64,000 bases of DNA from Coleophoma eucalyptorum (Eukaryota > Ascomycota > Leotiomycetes > Helotiales > Dermateaceae): the NCBI GenBank assembly GCA_026120035.1, contig JALRME010000017.1, positions 620,001 through 684,000 on the forward strand, read 5' to 3'. The notes under the pieces were generated by a model. It had not been told where the DNA came from, did no database searches, and saw only the letters and a list, made by a program, of their open reading frames with translations. Position numbers and translations under genes: made by a program. Shown here piece after piece: positions 1 through 11,934 of this stretch. Each line of letters starts with the position of its first letter. The first letter of the stretch is position 1.

Positions 1-878
1 TCAGAAGAATACCTACCTAACTACATCGAGAACAGCTTTGTTGTTGGAGATGCCAACTGGAACCGACTTATTGCTGGTATTAGAGCCACTGGGGTATATG
101 CTGCATTCGGCTTTGCGGAGCGAACGGATTTATATCTTTATATGGCCCAAGCTATTATTTCACCTTCTGGAGACCTTCTACTTCATCGTCATAAGCTGAG
201 ACCTTCCGGCGGAGAACGCGCTCTCTTTTCAGATGGAACGATCCAAGAGATTGTTGCGGTTACTACACCTCATGGCCGTGTCGGCATGCTTGAATGTGGA
301 GAGTAAGTGCATTAGCCCTAGGATCCGAGATTCATCCCTCTAAATCTCGTCAAATATCCCCAATCAGATGCTAATGATTTGCAAATAGACACTATTATCC
401 TAGCATGACATTCCCACTTCAAGCGCAGATGGAAAGCTTCCACCTCAGCACCTTCCCATACATGCTCGACCCTGGTAACACAGAAGCTGCCTGGTGGGAG
501 GATGCTATTGCCAATATGGGTACTATGAGCCACTATGGCGTTCTTGGTGGCTCATACACATTTACAACCGCAGTTGGAGCCGCGTTTGTTACAAGCCCAC
601 TGGGACAAATCGAGGCCTACATGAACGCCACAGCCGATTTCGATACATCTCCTATGCTGTACTATGACCTCGACACTAGCAGCTTCAACGTATCAGTTAC
701 CTATGATGCAAACAGCCAGGTCTCATGGGGTGTATTGCAGCAGATTCTTAATGGCTTCCCATCTTACATTCCTCGCGATCCTGGAACTTTTGTCGACTGG
801 CACTCAATCAACATCACTGAACAATTGAGTGGCACATATAATGCATCAGCACCTGGTGCCTCTGGTCCAGACAGTTAG
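1..878 (+). CDS. Nitrilase/cyanide hydratase family protein, 5' truncated by window edge
   Basis: Hydrolase of the carbon-nitrogen hydrolase (nitrilase) superfamily, which converts nitriles or cyanide to acids or amides. Visible exons are 1-302 and 389-878, with intron 303-388 (branch-like ctaatg at 371). Together they give 263 residues of the C-terminal three quarters; fungal members are usually about 330-360 aa, so the start lies left of the window. The catalytic Glu-Lys-Cys triad is readable: Glu40 of the visible part in GFAER, Lys65 in HKLRP, and Cys99 in LECGEH, rebuilt exactly across the intron. Nitrilases usually have Cys-Trp-Glu here; this one has Cys-Gly-Glu, so substrate preference may differ. 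Ser/Thr/Gly-rich tail at the C-terminus. Family is secure; nitrilase versus cyanide hydratase is not resolved. Confidence 0.88.
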
Positions 879-2217
879 ACAGATCATATGAATGGATAGA
901 ACTGAAAGGAAACTAAGGTCAAGAAACTGGAATATCATTTCCTATAATTAGTCCACCTCTTAATTCAAACCCCTAAATTAGAAATTATAGTCATGTTAAT
1001 AGTAAATTCACGGTGAATTAGCTTAGATAGAATAGCTTAGAACGAGTCAATTTTAAGAAAGTTACTAAATATTCATTTAGCTGAACCTGAGGTTGACTCA
1101 AACCTGAGTAGCCAGCCTTTATTTCGATATCGCCGAGCATGATTGCGCCTCGTAGCTGCGGTTTTATGTTCGGTAAATAGACTTATTATTACTAAGAGTG
1201 ATGTTACCTATAAAGTATTGAAGGAGTCCGTCAAAGTTTCGACGAGCGTAAAGCTCGCGACTGAGTAAATGGTTATAACCCTGCCAACGCGACTTCTAAC
1301 CACGATTGTTTTGGCTCAGTGAAATTGGGACCAGCCTCTCCTGTCGATTTTCCTGTGGCTATAACTTCCTGCAAAAGATGCTTTTCACATCCTTCGTAAG
1401 CCCACTGCAGCGGATGGTCAGCGCACGAGAGTGCCATCTTCGGCATGGAAATTCCGAGAAACTTCATATCGGTATGATTATGCGTTGCATTTGGTGTCCA
1501 ACATACTTTTCTAGTTTTTAAAATGAAATGGGACGGTTGGTGCTAATATTCAGCCTGGAAAACAGGGGCCAAGACATCGGTGGTAAAAAATGGGTCGTCG
1601 TGCCTATGCGCGCGCATAACCTCACGCCAATGATATTGTATGGGCAAAATGACGAGTTAAATTCAAAACGCGTTCTATGCCGGCGCAGCCTCGGAAGCCG
1701 TGGCTAGTCCAATCTTGTACCAGGCGGTTGTTCAAAGGCAGGCCCAGCAGTTGCATTACGACAATATTGTTGTTTTTCTTCCCTTGCCCGCCAACCAACC
1801 CATGGAAATATATTGCCAAGGCATGCTATGTGCTCAAAGAAGAGAGCATTATCAACACTGTCGAAGTTGGTTGCACGTTGGCCCGGTGTCATAGCCCTGG
1901 CGCAGTATGTTCAGGCTCACATTCGAGCCTGCGCCCAAGGCTGATAAGACATGTGGGGATACTACTTTGGTAAGTTCCAACATGTGGCATTGCCTCCCTC
2001 CCAAGGCTAAGCCTTCCTCGATGGAATAATCTAATGTCGTATTGGAGAATCTAAAACAATCAGAGCCCATTAAAGTGACTGAAGTGCTACTTTTGCGGCT
2101 TCAACTTATCCTCGCTTCATATCAGTCATTTCATTCTCCGGGAAATTTCTGGTAACGGGATAGAGCGATAAGGGATAGACTCACAGGTGACTGTCAGTCA
2201 GGTGGTCTAATTTAGCC
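879..2217. other. Intergenic, no gene recognised
   Basis: 3' flank of the nitrilase and 5' flank of the zinc-finger gene. It is AT-rich at 900-1100. Open frames of up to about 98 codons occur on both strands at 1.6-2.0 kb, but they overlap each other, lack any family motif and show no splice logic. No repeat or RNA gene seen. Confidence 0.5.
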
Positions 2218-3767
2218 ATGATTTCTCTAAGGATGTTTCAAGAGCAGTTCAGCAAGTTGCAAGATGTCGAGGGCAAGAAGGATAGGCTTATTGAGGTTCG
2301 TAATCTTGATTAATAGTTTTTTGTCTCAAACCAGACTGACATAATTTATCGCTATTAGAGTTTGATTTTTCGAGTGAAAGAGTTGGATCAGAAGTCGAAG
2401 GAGGAGCAGTTACACCTTCAACGTGAGCAGGTGGCCACTAAAGCGTTCCAGTCAGCTCTCAACGAATCTGCTATAAAGCTTAAAAACTGTGAGCAGGAGA
2501 TAGTACGACTTTCTACAATTTGACTCTTTATGATCTCCCTATTGACTAACTGTGAAGGACTCTAGCAGTTTTGTTTCGGTTTTAATTGATGGTGACTGCA
2601 TGAACGTAAGTAATCATCTGGCATGTTTCCATCTAGTTAAGCAGAACTTATATGTCCTGACATATTGGTATCCAATAGTTCATTGACCAACTTGTTGGAT
2701 CTACTCAACTGGGAGGTGTAGAGGCAGTGCGTCGCCTCAGAAGTGCTGTATACGAATATGTTACAAAACAACTAGGCCTGTCAAACCGCATCCAAGTCAG
2801 AATTCTCATATACGCGAACAAAAAAGGCTTGGCATCAACATACTGTAACAATAACATCCTGACTGGTGCGGTCGAGTTCGATGCGTTTGTTCGTGGCTTT
2901 AATATGGGATATCCCACATGTGATTTTGTGGATGCTGGGGACGGGAAAGAATGCGCGGATTCCAAATTAAAAGGTGATTTCAAATACCTCGGCACTGAAG
3001 GGTACCTGCTATGACTTTATGGATAATCTGACAATCAAATAGAATGGTTCAAACTCAACATGGCCAATATACAGTGCAAGGCAGTCCTGTTCGGCGGATC
3101 CGCTGATGATGGTTACGCACGACTTCTCCAACCATACGCTGGAGACAGGTTGAAGAGCAATCGGATCACTTTGATCGAAGGGCCACCATTTGCAAGGGAG
3201 CTTGCAATTCTGAAAGACCAGTTCTCTGTTGCATGTTTCCCAGATGTTTTCCGGGATACCAAGCTTCCGACTCAACGGGTATCATTCACTACCACTGGTC
3301 TCAACCCAATTCCAAAGAAGGCTAGCTATGCTGCCATCAGTGCGAGTTCTGTCGATACTGAACTACCCCAAAACAGCAGGCCTCCCCAACATTCTTCATT
3401 AAATACAGCTGTTCTCAGCCGCAGGGACAACACACTGCTACAAAATAGCAATGGCCAACGCCTTGATATCATTATCAACCCACGCCAGTCTCTTGTGAAC
3501 TTTCTGAGAGACAAAAGATTCTGCAACCCGTTCCACATCCTAGGAAAGTGTCCTTACAAGAATTGCAGCTTCGTGCATGGTACAAGGCTGGATGAGAAAG
3601 GTAGAGAAGCCCGGCGCTTGCTTGCACGCCAAGCACCATGTTCAGATGGGCTTCAGTGCAGGGACAAAGGGTGTTTGCTGGGACATGAGTGCCCTAACAA
3701 AACCTGTAACAAAATTGGAAATGGTTGTCGTTTTCTGAGGGAGATGCATAATGTTGACAGGACTTGA
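2218..3767 (+). CDS. DUF7923 / CCCH zinc-finger protein
   Basis: Fungal protein of unknown function combining a coiled coil, a NYN-like DUF7923 domain and Cys3His zinc fingers, an arrangement that suggests RNA binding or processing. Five exons: 2218-2295, 2359-2502, 2558-2605, 2679-2973, 3043-3767 (429 aa). Residues about 25-75 are a charged helical segment. The domain opens with FVSVLIDGDCMNF (about 79-91) and continues through WFKLNMANIQCKAVLFGG and DDGYARLL. Finger 1 is C349-x8-C-x4-C-x3-H367; finger 2 is C388-x5-C-x4-C-x3-H403; a further Cys/His-rich stretch ends the protein. Exon 3 is only 48 bp but restores the hallmark IDGD strand, which supports the splicing. Neighbours suggest no pathway. 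Family confident, biochemical role unknown. Confidence 0.82.
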
Positions 3768-4315
3768 AATTCGTAGTTGTTAGTTCGAGTATAGTTAAGT
3801 TCGCTGTGGAGTTGCAAGCCGGTAGGTGGTCTTTGAATCTATGTTATACAAAGTTTCTCGACCTAGCTGATATTATGTAAATTCACAATGATGTCTCAGA
3901 CTATACTATAGTCTAAAGGCTAGCTAACCATTAAGACCCTTCCAGATTTAAGGCGTTCTATGGCATACAAGCCAATCTACTTGTTGTAGTACAGTTCACG
4001 TGACATTTAAGGTACACCTAGGTGGTTCTACAGAACCTGGAATATCAGATGTATAACCCATTACATGAGAATCAAGGGTGTTTCTGATACCGAACCTTTG
4101 AGCAGTATGGGCAGATGGCAAAATTTACCGTCATATTATGTGCCCATGAAACGCACTCATGGAATTGCGGGGTGTCAACCTCTCGGTCACGTGTATATCA
4201 AATGTGCCCCCTGTCTTCTTAGAATTTGACCAAAATGCACTTTCTCTACCACGACTATTGCACTAGAACTCTACTTCAACAGGTTTTTGAAAGCAAAAAT
4301 AGCCATGCTTAAATC
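3768..4315. other. Intergenic, promoter side of HET gene
   Basis: 548 bp between the zinc-finger gene and the HET gene on the same strand. AT-rich, with no open frame of note. The last about 100 bp before the ATG presumably hold the HET promoter and leader; no recognisable element. Confidence 0.4.
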
Positions 4316-6142
4316 ATGGGGACATATCAAATTGATTACAAACCCCTCCAAGGAACCGAAATCAGAGTCGTCCACATCTCTGATGCAAACTGGAACGACG
4401 GGATTGAGTGTTACTTGGAGCATGCTGAATTTGAAGACAAGCCGAAGTATATAGCATTATCATACGCATGGGGTGATGCGGATAAGACACAAGAGATACA
4501 ACTTGACGGCCGACCCTACCAAATTCGAGACAATCTCTTCCAAGCTCTCCGTCGAATTCGCAATTTACTTCAGAATCCAGAAGATGACCCGTTTGTGCAA
4601 ATATCTCGCAACAGGAGCCAATTCAGACTCTGGATTGATGCACTCAGTATTAATCAGTTTGACAACGAAGAGAAATCCCGCCAGGTGAGGCGGATGGGTG
4701 CTATATACTCGTGCGCGGAGCGGGTATTCACCTGGCTCGGGGAGAACGGGGAACATAACTCGGCAATTGCAAGAATGCCGGCGTATGCACAAGCTGTTTT
4801 TGACTCAAGCTATCAAGAATCAAACACCAAATTTGCGCTGGATGAAGATTCTAAAGTGCTCATCACCTCTGCTTATAAGTCTATAATAATCCGACCCTGG
4901 TTCTCAAGGGTGTGGACCTTGCAGGAAGACTTGCTGGCGAATGACTGGCTAGGACCGGTGGCCATTTTGGGAAGCTCATCCTGCTCTATGTACACGCTGT
5001 TGCTTGCAATGCTGCGTCTGGTTCAAGAACCTTGGGCTCAGGCCACGGGCATAGATTGTGGCACGCTCGAGATGTTACTAATCCAGCGACAAAGAATGCG
5101 GCTTTATCTCCACCTTTACATAACATCAAGAGAAGCGACGGAGGCGGCACAGTCGCTGCCGGGAGATCTGGAGCGAAAATTTTGGAACTTCCGCCGACGG
5201 GTGATTGAACCTATGGAAACCAGCAATGCACATGATCAGATCTACGGATTCCTCGGAATGACAGGAGTTGACGAAATCCCGGATGTGTTGCGACCAGACT
5301 ATTCGAAACCTTTTGCCCAGGTGTATTGGGAGTATTCGCGAGCCATGCTAGCAGCAACAGAAGATCTAGCAATCGTTGAGCAGATCGGCCAGCGACTCCC
5401 CGGCGTGCCGACGTGGGTACCTGATTTTAGAGTGAGCAGACAAATACTTTGCAGTAATGAAAACTACCCCAGGTTCTCCCTATCAACAGTACAGTCTCAG
5501 CCAACCAAGTTTTCCATTGGTCAGGATGGGAGGAGGTTGAAAATTGTAGGAGTGAATCTTGGTGAGATCTGCCGAGTCATAAACTTCGAACACGCAAGTC
5601 GGGGTAGCAATGACGAGTTGTTCCACGCCCTAAAACGGTACATCCGTGAAATGTTCCAGTTCCTCGAGCCTTGGGCAGCATCCAACCAGCTCGGATCTCC
5701 AGAACAGGCCTTAGTGAAATGGCTTCAGCAGAGACTATCACCCATACCGGAGGAAGAAATCATGGACATAGTCACATCCCTCCTATCTTCTATTGAATTG
5801 AAGGACTGCGATCTTGATAGAACCTACAAGATTATACGGCAGGTCTTACCAAAGTTAAATGGTTTGCTCTCTGTACTTACAAAAGACATGAAAGTTGGAG
5901 GAATGTCTCGGTATCAGAAGAATGAACGAAAAGCACAGAACGGAGATCAAATCGTTCTCGTAAATGGAGCCATCTCCCCATATATCTTACGAAGATCAAC
6001 AACAGGCCAATCCTTTGACCTAGTTAGCATGTGCGATGGCCTTGTTGGTCACCAGAGCATCGAAGGCGGTATTGACAACAAGCTCGAAAACTACCAGCAA
6101 ATCGCTGAAGGATTGCCTCTGGAAACGTTCCTGATAGCATAA
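4316..6142 (+). CDS. Heterokaryon incompatibility (HET) domain protein, HET-6-like
   Basis: Single-exon 608-aa HET protein. HET domains trigger cell death after fusion of genetically different hyphae; they are related to TIR folds and many have no known partner. The domain starts with ALSYAWGD (47-54), followed by LWIDALSINQ (105-114), ERVFTWLGE (135-143) and RPWFSRVWTLQE (about 193-204), the usual block order. The C-terminal half carries the poorly conserved HET-6 type tail ending in GDQIVLVNGAISPYILR, a closing motif often seen in this class, where it is read as a regulatory region. No NACHT or repeat domain is attached. The first ATG of the frame is used; an in-frame upstream start was not evident. 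A second, different HET gene lies at 35.9 kb. Confidence 0.9.
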   Translation: MGTYQIDYKPLQGTEIRVVHISDANWNDGIECYLEHAEFEDKPKYIALSYAWGDADKTQEIQLDGRPYQIRDNLFQALRRIRNLLQNPEDDPFVQISRNRSQFRLWIDALSINQFDNEEKSRQVRRMGAIYSCAERVFTWLGENGEHNSAIARMPAYAQAVFDSSYQESNTKFALDEDSKVLITSAYKSIIIRPWFSRVWTLQEDLLANDWLGPVAILGSSSCSMYTLLLAMLRLVQEPWAQATGIDCGTLEMLLIQRQRMRLYLHLYITSREATEAAQSLPGDLERKFWNFRRRVIEPMETSNAHDQIYGFLGMTGVDEIPDVLRPDYSKPFAQVYWEYSRAMLAATEDLAIVEQIGQRLPGVPTWVPDFRVSRQILCSNENYPRFSLSTVQSQPTKFSIGQDGRRLKIVGVNLGEICRVINFEHASRGSNDELFHALKRYIREMFQFLEPWAASNQLGSPEQALVKWLQQRLSPIPEEEIMDIVTSLLSSIELKDCDLDRTYKIIRQVLPKLNGLLSVLTKDMKVGGMSRYQKNERKAQNGDQIVLVNGAISPYILRRSTTGQSFDLVSMCDGLVGHQSIEGGIDNKLENYQQIAEGLPLETFLIA

Positions 6143-6568
6143 TATAGGTCTCTTACGTTTTTCGCTATTGCGGGCACTTACTATCAAGAACCCGAATGCT
6201 AAGAAGCTATTCATCCATTGATCAGGTGCCTATGCCTCTAAATGGCGGTAACAGGACCTGATTCTTTTAAAAGATATTAGGAGTCAACAACCATTTAAAT
6301 GATCTCATGGGATTTTTGAAAAAAGAAGAATAACAAAATATATTTAGTCAATTAGTCACTTTAGCAGCTATAACCTGTTTAGATGTTAAATTATTAATAC
6401 CCGAGGTAGCTAAAGGAATAGTAACTATAATTTTCAAGACTTTATAAGTGATTTCGTAAAAGAGGCATTAAAAGTAGTCTTGGATATATATATAGTCACG
6501 TTTTTAGTCCCCTGTCCTTGTGCTAGATCGTAGACTTTAGTTTTACATTTAAGATGCATACACAACCC
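6143..6568. other. Convergent intergenic region
   Basis: 3' flanks of the HET gene (+) and the mannosyltransferase gene (-). Strongly AT-rich with polyA/T runs; no gene seen. Confidence 0.4.
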
Positions 6569-8122
6569 CTAGTGAGTTGCGCCAAATCCGAACCACTTCT
6601 TTTCGAAGTCTCTCAATTCGTCATACGAATTCCAATCCTCGATAACATACACAGACTCAGGGTATCCTTCGAAAGCAGTCATAGTTGTTGCCATCTTCGG
6701 TGTCGAAGATACATGTAATCTCACCCCGTCGCCGACTTTGTCGTTGGGTGGATCAATATTCCCATAGGTAGTCTCGGGCGCGAACTTGTCTTGCGCCACT
6801 CGCTGAATCCGAGACCAGAGTGGTCTTCCGAAGTGCGAATGTTTGATCAAGTTCGCATGTACAAACATCCATCTCCCCTCAGGATCCGCTTGGAGCATAG
6901 TGTGCCCTCCTCCCGGTCCATCTTCTACATTTCCAATACCGGCCGCAGCGTTTATTCTGCCTGGCCCAGCCCACTTCTTCCCGAGCAAGAGCGCAGCAGC
7001 TCTGAACGAGTCTCTGTCGCCACCCATGAACCCATAGTACTCCTCGTGATGCAGCGCGAAATACTCGACTAACCACATGATATCCTGGTGGAGGGTGCGC
7101 GAGATGAAAATCTGGCCGGACTCTCCTTCAAATTCATTGCGACACGGCTGTCCCAGGAGACGCCACAACGGATTGGTGGGATGGGATTTGGTGTAATCCG
7201 GCCATAGCAGAAGGCCTGTATCGTTCCAATGTTTTCCTTCAAAAATGTAATCCGGGTTCCGGAGAAGATAGGAGTCCGTGTCAAGGTACAGTATCTCGTC
7301 GAATGACGATTGCTGGATGGCTGCTCCCTTGATCTGGAACTGTTTCCATCCATGTCCTTTCTGGACGCCTTCGACCAACCGTAGAGTTACCTTCATCCCT
7401 TTGGGTTTCTCTTGCTCGAGTTGGCTCAGGTCTTCAAGCAACTTTTGATCCGTCTTCGACAGTTCATCAGCAAAATGAAAGATTTCAACCGGCAGCGTGC
7501 AGTTGTATGACTCTAAGAACCGGATGCTGGTTCGTGCTCGGATGGTAGCCGCAAGATCTCCTGCTGCCATCACGATACCCCTTCCGCCCTTCACATCATT
7601 TGACTTCACCTTCTCTAGCTCCTCCTTTTGCTTGAGACGCATGTGTGCCACAATGCTGTGGCGCCATTGCTCGATCTGGGTCGAATCAATATTTGGCCAG
7701 TTCTCTACATTACCATTGATGGCATTTCTATCATAATTGATGCCCTCCGTAGGACAGGTCTTGGAGTTGGCTTCCACGGACTCAGCGTAGGACAGAATTG
7801 GCAGCCCCAGAAACCTCTGGAAGAGATGATCTAACGCTGTTTTTGGTTGATCAACCGGAGCCGCCTCTGTCGGTTGCGGATTGTTTGGAGTCGATTCTCC
7901 AGTCACAGTTGGGGCTGCATTGGACGTTGTGGCCGGTTTCTGATCCGGCTGCTTTGCGGGCGACTGACCCGGTTGCTGTCCAGGATTTTCCCCCGGATGA
8001 AAATAATCGTGAGCCTCTTGCGGTAAGTAATCTGGGATCTCATGCCCTTTCAGTCGCAGCAAACTCAGAAAGATGACCGAGAATATGATGGCTGCAGTGA
8101 TCAGGCGGGTTTGGGACCGCAT
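6569..8122 (-). CDS. GT71 (MNN2-type) alpha-mannosyltransferase
   Basis: Golgi type II membrane glycosyltransferase of family GT71, which adds alpha-mannose from GDP-mannose to N-glycan outer chains or cell-wall mannan. Intronless, 517 aa. Short cytosolic N-terminus, one signal-anchor helix (about 8-23), then a Pro/Gln/Thr-rich stem (about 41-95). The catalytic region begins near GGRGIVMAAGD (179-189); the metal-binding DxD is DTDS at 281-284 in EILYLDTDSYLL. Further family blocks are GLLLWPDY, GQIFISR, EEYYGFMGGDRDSFR, and a conserved His near FVHANLIKH. Length is normal for fungal members. The start is the first ATG before the anchor helix. Linkage specificity (alpha-1,2 versus alpha-1,3) cannot be read from the sequence. 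Confidence 0.9.
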   Translation of the reverse strand: MRSQTRLITAAIIFSVIFLSLLRLKGHEIPDYLPQEAHDYFHPGENPGQQPGQSPAKQPDQKPATTSNAAPTVTGESTPNNPQPTEAAPVDQPKTALDHLFQRFLGLPILSYAESVEANSKTCPTEGINYDRNAINGNVENWPNIDSTQIEQWRHSIVAHMRLKQKEELEKVKSNDVKGGRGIVMAAGDLAATIRARTSIRFLESYNCTLPVEIFHFADELSKTDQKLLEDLSQLEQEKPKGMKVTLRLVEGVQKGHGWKQFQIKGAAIQQSSFDEILYLDTDSYLLRNPDYIFEGKHWNDTGLLLWPDYTKSHPTNPLWRLLGQPCRNEFEGESGQIFISRTLHQDIMWLVEYFALHHEEYYGFMGGDRDSFRAAALLLGKKWAGPGRINAAAGIGNVEDGPGGGHTMLQADPEGRWMFVHANLIKHSHFGRPLWSRIQRVAQDKFAPETTYGNIDPPNDKVGDGVRLHVSSTPKMATTMTAFEGYPESVYVIEDWNSYDELRDFEKKWFGFGATH

Positions 8123-9014
8123 CCTCGTCCCCTTGCTTTCCTCGCGTCCTCGTGCTCTAAAGGCGAGCGATAGCTAGAGCCTTGGCTCTGGATATCCAGG
8201 GTAAGCGAGAATTGATGCTGGTGAGATGCTCGCAACCCTCATGAGAAGGCCAGCAACTGGAATGAGAGTCGTCTGGTTGTAAGCGAAAGCTTTCCAATGG
8301 AGCGAACCTTCTGGTTATGAAGCATCAGAGACGCGGGATGGGAAAAATGCGGGACGAGTGCGTGGCCTCTCGAGGATGGAAGGATCAGATCAGAACCGCA
8401 CAGACATCGAAACCATCAGCCAGAGCGCAGTACTTGTTGAAGCAGATCGGCTTGCTGCATCGCCAATGGACAGATCAAGGGAAGAGACACGATATAGTAG
8501 GAGGATCATGGAAATCATGTGTGGCCAGAAATATATTTTGTACCCCAGAGATTCCCAGTCGGGATAAAGGATTGTCCGAAAACGATTACGCATGCTTCGT
8601 CTTTGCAATCTCAAACTGGCGACTCACGGGCGCTCTGCTGAAACATCCATCTGATTGAGCCCCTATCGCCTGCACGTGACTAGGAAACAACTGCCGCCGC
8701 TCCTTGCCCTGCCTTGTCATTGTCCGCGCGCTGTCCAGATGGCAGAATGCAGCAAGTAGAAAACAGGAATCAGGAAGCGGGAGACAAGCGATACCCGGGG
8801 CTTTCAGACAATGGAAAGGCAAAGGCCTAGTAAGGTCGCATTGTTGCTTTTTAAACGAAACCTTGACTGACACCAGTGGAGAGATACATACAACGAGAGC
8901 TAAAAGCTAAATTCGACCCCAGAGTATTATGTACAAAAGGTGTTGCCACACGAAATTTTATACACGAACAATATAAACATGCTTCTTCAACACCCGTGAC
9001 TCAAGGACCGTGAA
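8123..9014. other. Intergenic, promoter of GT71 gene and 3' flank of regulator
   Basis: 892 bp between two minus-strand genes. The part next to 8122 is the promoter/5' leader side of the mannosyltransferase and is GC-richer than other spacers. Small open frames on both strands (8.3-8.9 kb) have no family motifs. No conserved element recognised. Confidence 0.4.
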
Positions 9015-11934
9015 CTAGCCAGCTAGACCCCTCCCTTCTCGCGTCCAACTATATCGCTGAAATACATGCATTTGTTTGGCAACCGAGCTTTCCGTAATAT
9101 ACGCCGTGCGCCCTTGCATCTCATTCAACGCCAACCGCAACGCCGAGACAAACAAGATCTAAATTCCCCATTAGTATAAGAGGTTTCTGGAAGCAGAATA
9201 TCGTAAGCTTACTTGATATTCAGATGGCATCCGAATAATGTGGGCCTCGTGTACCCTGATCATGGTTTTGCATGCCTTGATTATAATATCCGCTGCGTCG
9301 GTTTTGAGCTGGTCTGCTGCTACGAATAACGGCAGACTGCCCTGCAGCAGATACACCCCCAAGTAGAACGGCATGAAGTGCGCGTCGGGATCAACGTCGA
9401 GCAGCATCTCCAGGCAGCTTGCCGCTTCAACGACGTGGCCGATCGCCGTCACAAAGGCCGATGAGGACGCCCAGCTGGATTTCTCCAGTAGTGTTAGTGC
9501 ATCCCAGTGCCCCGCGAGGAGGATGTGAAGAACGTGAATGATGTACTTTGCGTACGCATATATTACACGATTCTGAATTGGTACCACGGTCTCGTATTGC
9601 GAAGTGTCAGTCGCACCCGATGGAGAGTTCACTGGTGGGCGTTCAGCGCGGATACATTGCTGCCCACTCCGGATCTCCGTCTCGCCCAGTTGAAGTAATG
9701 ATTCAAGACTATCCTGATAAGCGTACAAGCGATCGGAAATCCCCTTCTCCCATTGCTTCCAGTCCAGAAGCGTGCTTTGTGAAATGCCAAAGCGCGGGTG
9801 GTTCTGCGCCTGAACAAAGTACTCAATCTCACCCAAAAGGGCAGCCAGGGGCATGAAAAAGCCGAAGAATGTCGGGGCACTGCATTCGTATGACGGCCCA
9901 TGTCCTACGCGGGAGATATGCAGGGGATCAATGTCTCTTTCGCTCAACCACAGTGCGTCATTGCAAGGTCGGTGCAGGTTTTGACATTCCGAGTCCAAAA
10001 GTGCAAAGGGCTTATTGTAACAAAGAGACAGGTGCCGATCCATGGTGTAGAGGAACCACCAGACCCGTCGCCGCTCCTCCTTTGTCTCCTCACTGACTTT
10101 GGACGACGGAAAGGCAGACGGCTCGCCAAAAGTATATTCTTGCGGGTAATTATGCGGTCTTTGCTTGGACGACTCGGGTGCTGTTGTGTGATGACCGGGC
10201 TCATTTGTGCTACCAGCCTGTGAATCAGGGAATTCTTGGTATAGCTTTGCCTCACGCGCCAAAGAGAAAGCGAGGTTCCACCAGCGCAAACTCGCACCTT
10301 TGAATTCGCTGGCCGATGTGACCATTGCGAGGTGGACATAGGCCATAATTTCATCCAGTGCATTTGCGCTACCACTTTCCTGCCTCGATCTTGCGGTTGA
10401 CTCGTCAGCTGTAGATGTTGCCAAAAATCCATTTTGGGATTGCAGAAAGTCGGTATCAACAGAAACCTCGTTGAGGGGCCTAAGCAGCTTGGTCGTCATT
10501 TCTAAGAGTTTCCGGCGCACATATTTGCGTCTCGCGATGCTGACATTGAGTACTGGAATATCTGCTGTCTGGGCAGACAGCCATAGCATGCTGACTAGCA
10601 GTACGCGGCTGCTATTTCGTGGTTCATCTTGTCTGAGGAAAGAGTGTTTGCGATACACTGTCGGAGGAGCACAGGGTGCTAGATATGCGTTGGTTGCAGG
10701 TGAGACCCGAAAATAGGCTTCAAGCAGGTCAAAGGAGAGAGAGTCGGGTATGAAGGGTCGAAGGAGATGGATTGTTTCTCGAAGCACAGGATACTGCAGG
10801 CCGTTCCTAATCGGCCGCTCAATTGTAGCTATTTGATGAGACAGTTTCCTTTGTCGTAGCTTGTCAGCGATTGATGTCGCTCGAGGCAAGGTTCCAGATC
10901 GGCTAATCTTGAACGCCAAAGGTGGTGACTGGGCTGTGCTATGGCTACTTTCGACCTGAGCACCGGCCGTATCTTTTGCGGATGAAAATGAATGTATACC
11001 ATACACCACTACAGGTTCACTATCACCAGCAGAGTCATGCGGTGATGGAGGTGTATTTTGCGACTCAGGGTATCCTGACGAATTGCGCATCTCTGCCATC
11101 ATGCTACGCTGTGCTTCGATTCCATACGTGGAGAAGGGTTGTGGCACTTCTATATCCTGGCCGAGACCGTTGTCGAAATCTTCAATCCGCCAACTCGGAT
11201 CTATATCAAACATGTGATAGTCATCTGTCATGAAGGCTAGCAAGAAAGTATAAGCTTTTGACGCCTACCTAGATATATCCAGACATACCTGTAAAACCAG
11301 GACTGACGGACTCTGCATGATCGGTCAATGGTGCAGCTATGGGAGAGTTTGACTGTCCCTGGCTAGTAGTTGCTACGGGCGAGGTCTGCTCAGTTAGAGG
11401 TTGTGGATCATCTTGCGATAGCTGTCTTTGCCTCTTAGACGTAGTTCCTGGAGGTTTTCCACGTTTCTTGACTCGGCGTTTGTAATCACAAGCACTTTTC
11501 GTCCCTGGTTGAAAGTGTCAGAGGTACTCTGGCCGTGCACCATGACCAGAACTCATCGCGCCATTAAGCAGATAACTTTTATTGCAGGTTGATATCAACT
11601 AGACAAGCGAGCTTCTCGATCTACAAAATGTATCTTCGGACCCAACATGTCTAACATATCCGTGAACAGGAAGAAACTGAGTCTACTTACGCACACAGTA
11701 CGCGCAGGGTTGGTGGCCATCGCATTTCCTCCTCGCAGTATTGCAATGGTCACAGGCCCGGCTGGTCCGCTGCTTGGTCCGTAGATCAACCTGGCGACGT
11801 TCAGCAGAGAGTGAATCGGTTTGGATGCAATCCCCCGAGGTGCCATCGCCAGCATACATAGAGCTGGCGCCACCGCCATGAGCGCCAGGGTCAGCATCGG
11901 CACCATTGCTCCATGGCATGCTGTCTATATTCAT
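9015..11934 (-). CDS. Zn2Cys6 transcription factor, XlnR/AraR-type
   Basis: Nuclear binuclear-zinc-cluster activator with a fungal_trans domain. Exons in reading order: 11934-11691, 11504-11289, 11236-9213, 9158-9015 (875 aa). The DNA-binding domain is rebuilt across intron 1 as C61-x2-C-x6-C-x5-C-x2-C-x6-C87, followed by a basic linker YKRRVKKRGKPPG as in XlnR/AraR. The middle has ERRRVWWFLYTMDRHLSLCYN, and the end, after a 54-bp intron with ctaat branch, reads RYSWTREGRGLAG, very like the XlnR C-terminus. Without that last intron the protein would end early. XlnR and AraR control xylan, arabinan and pentose use, but this gene sits directly beside URC genes, so a local role is possible. The orthologue (XlnR, AraR or a sister group) is not resolved. 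Confidence 0.85.

Noticed and set aside
9944..10459. 171-codon minus-strand open frame
   Set aside because: Lies inside the regulator's third exon in another frame; no domain and lower coherence than the Zn2Cys6 protein.
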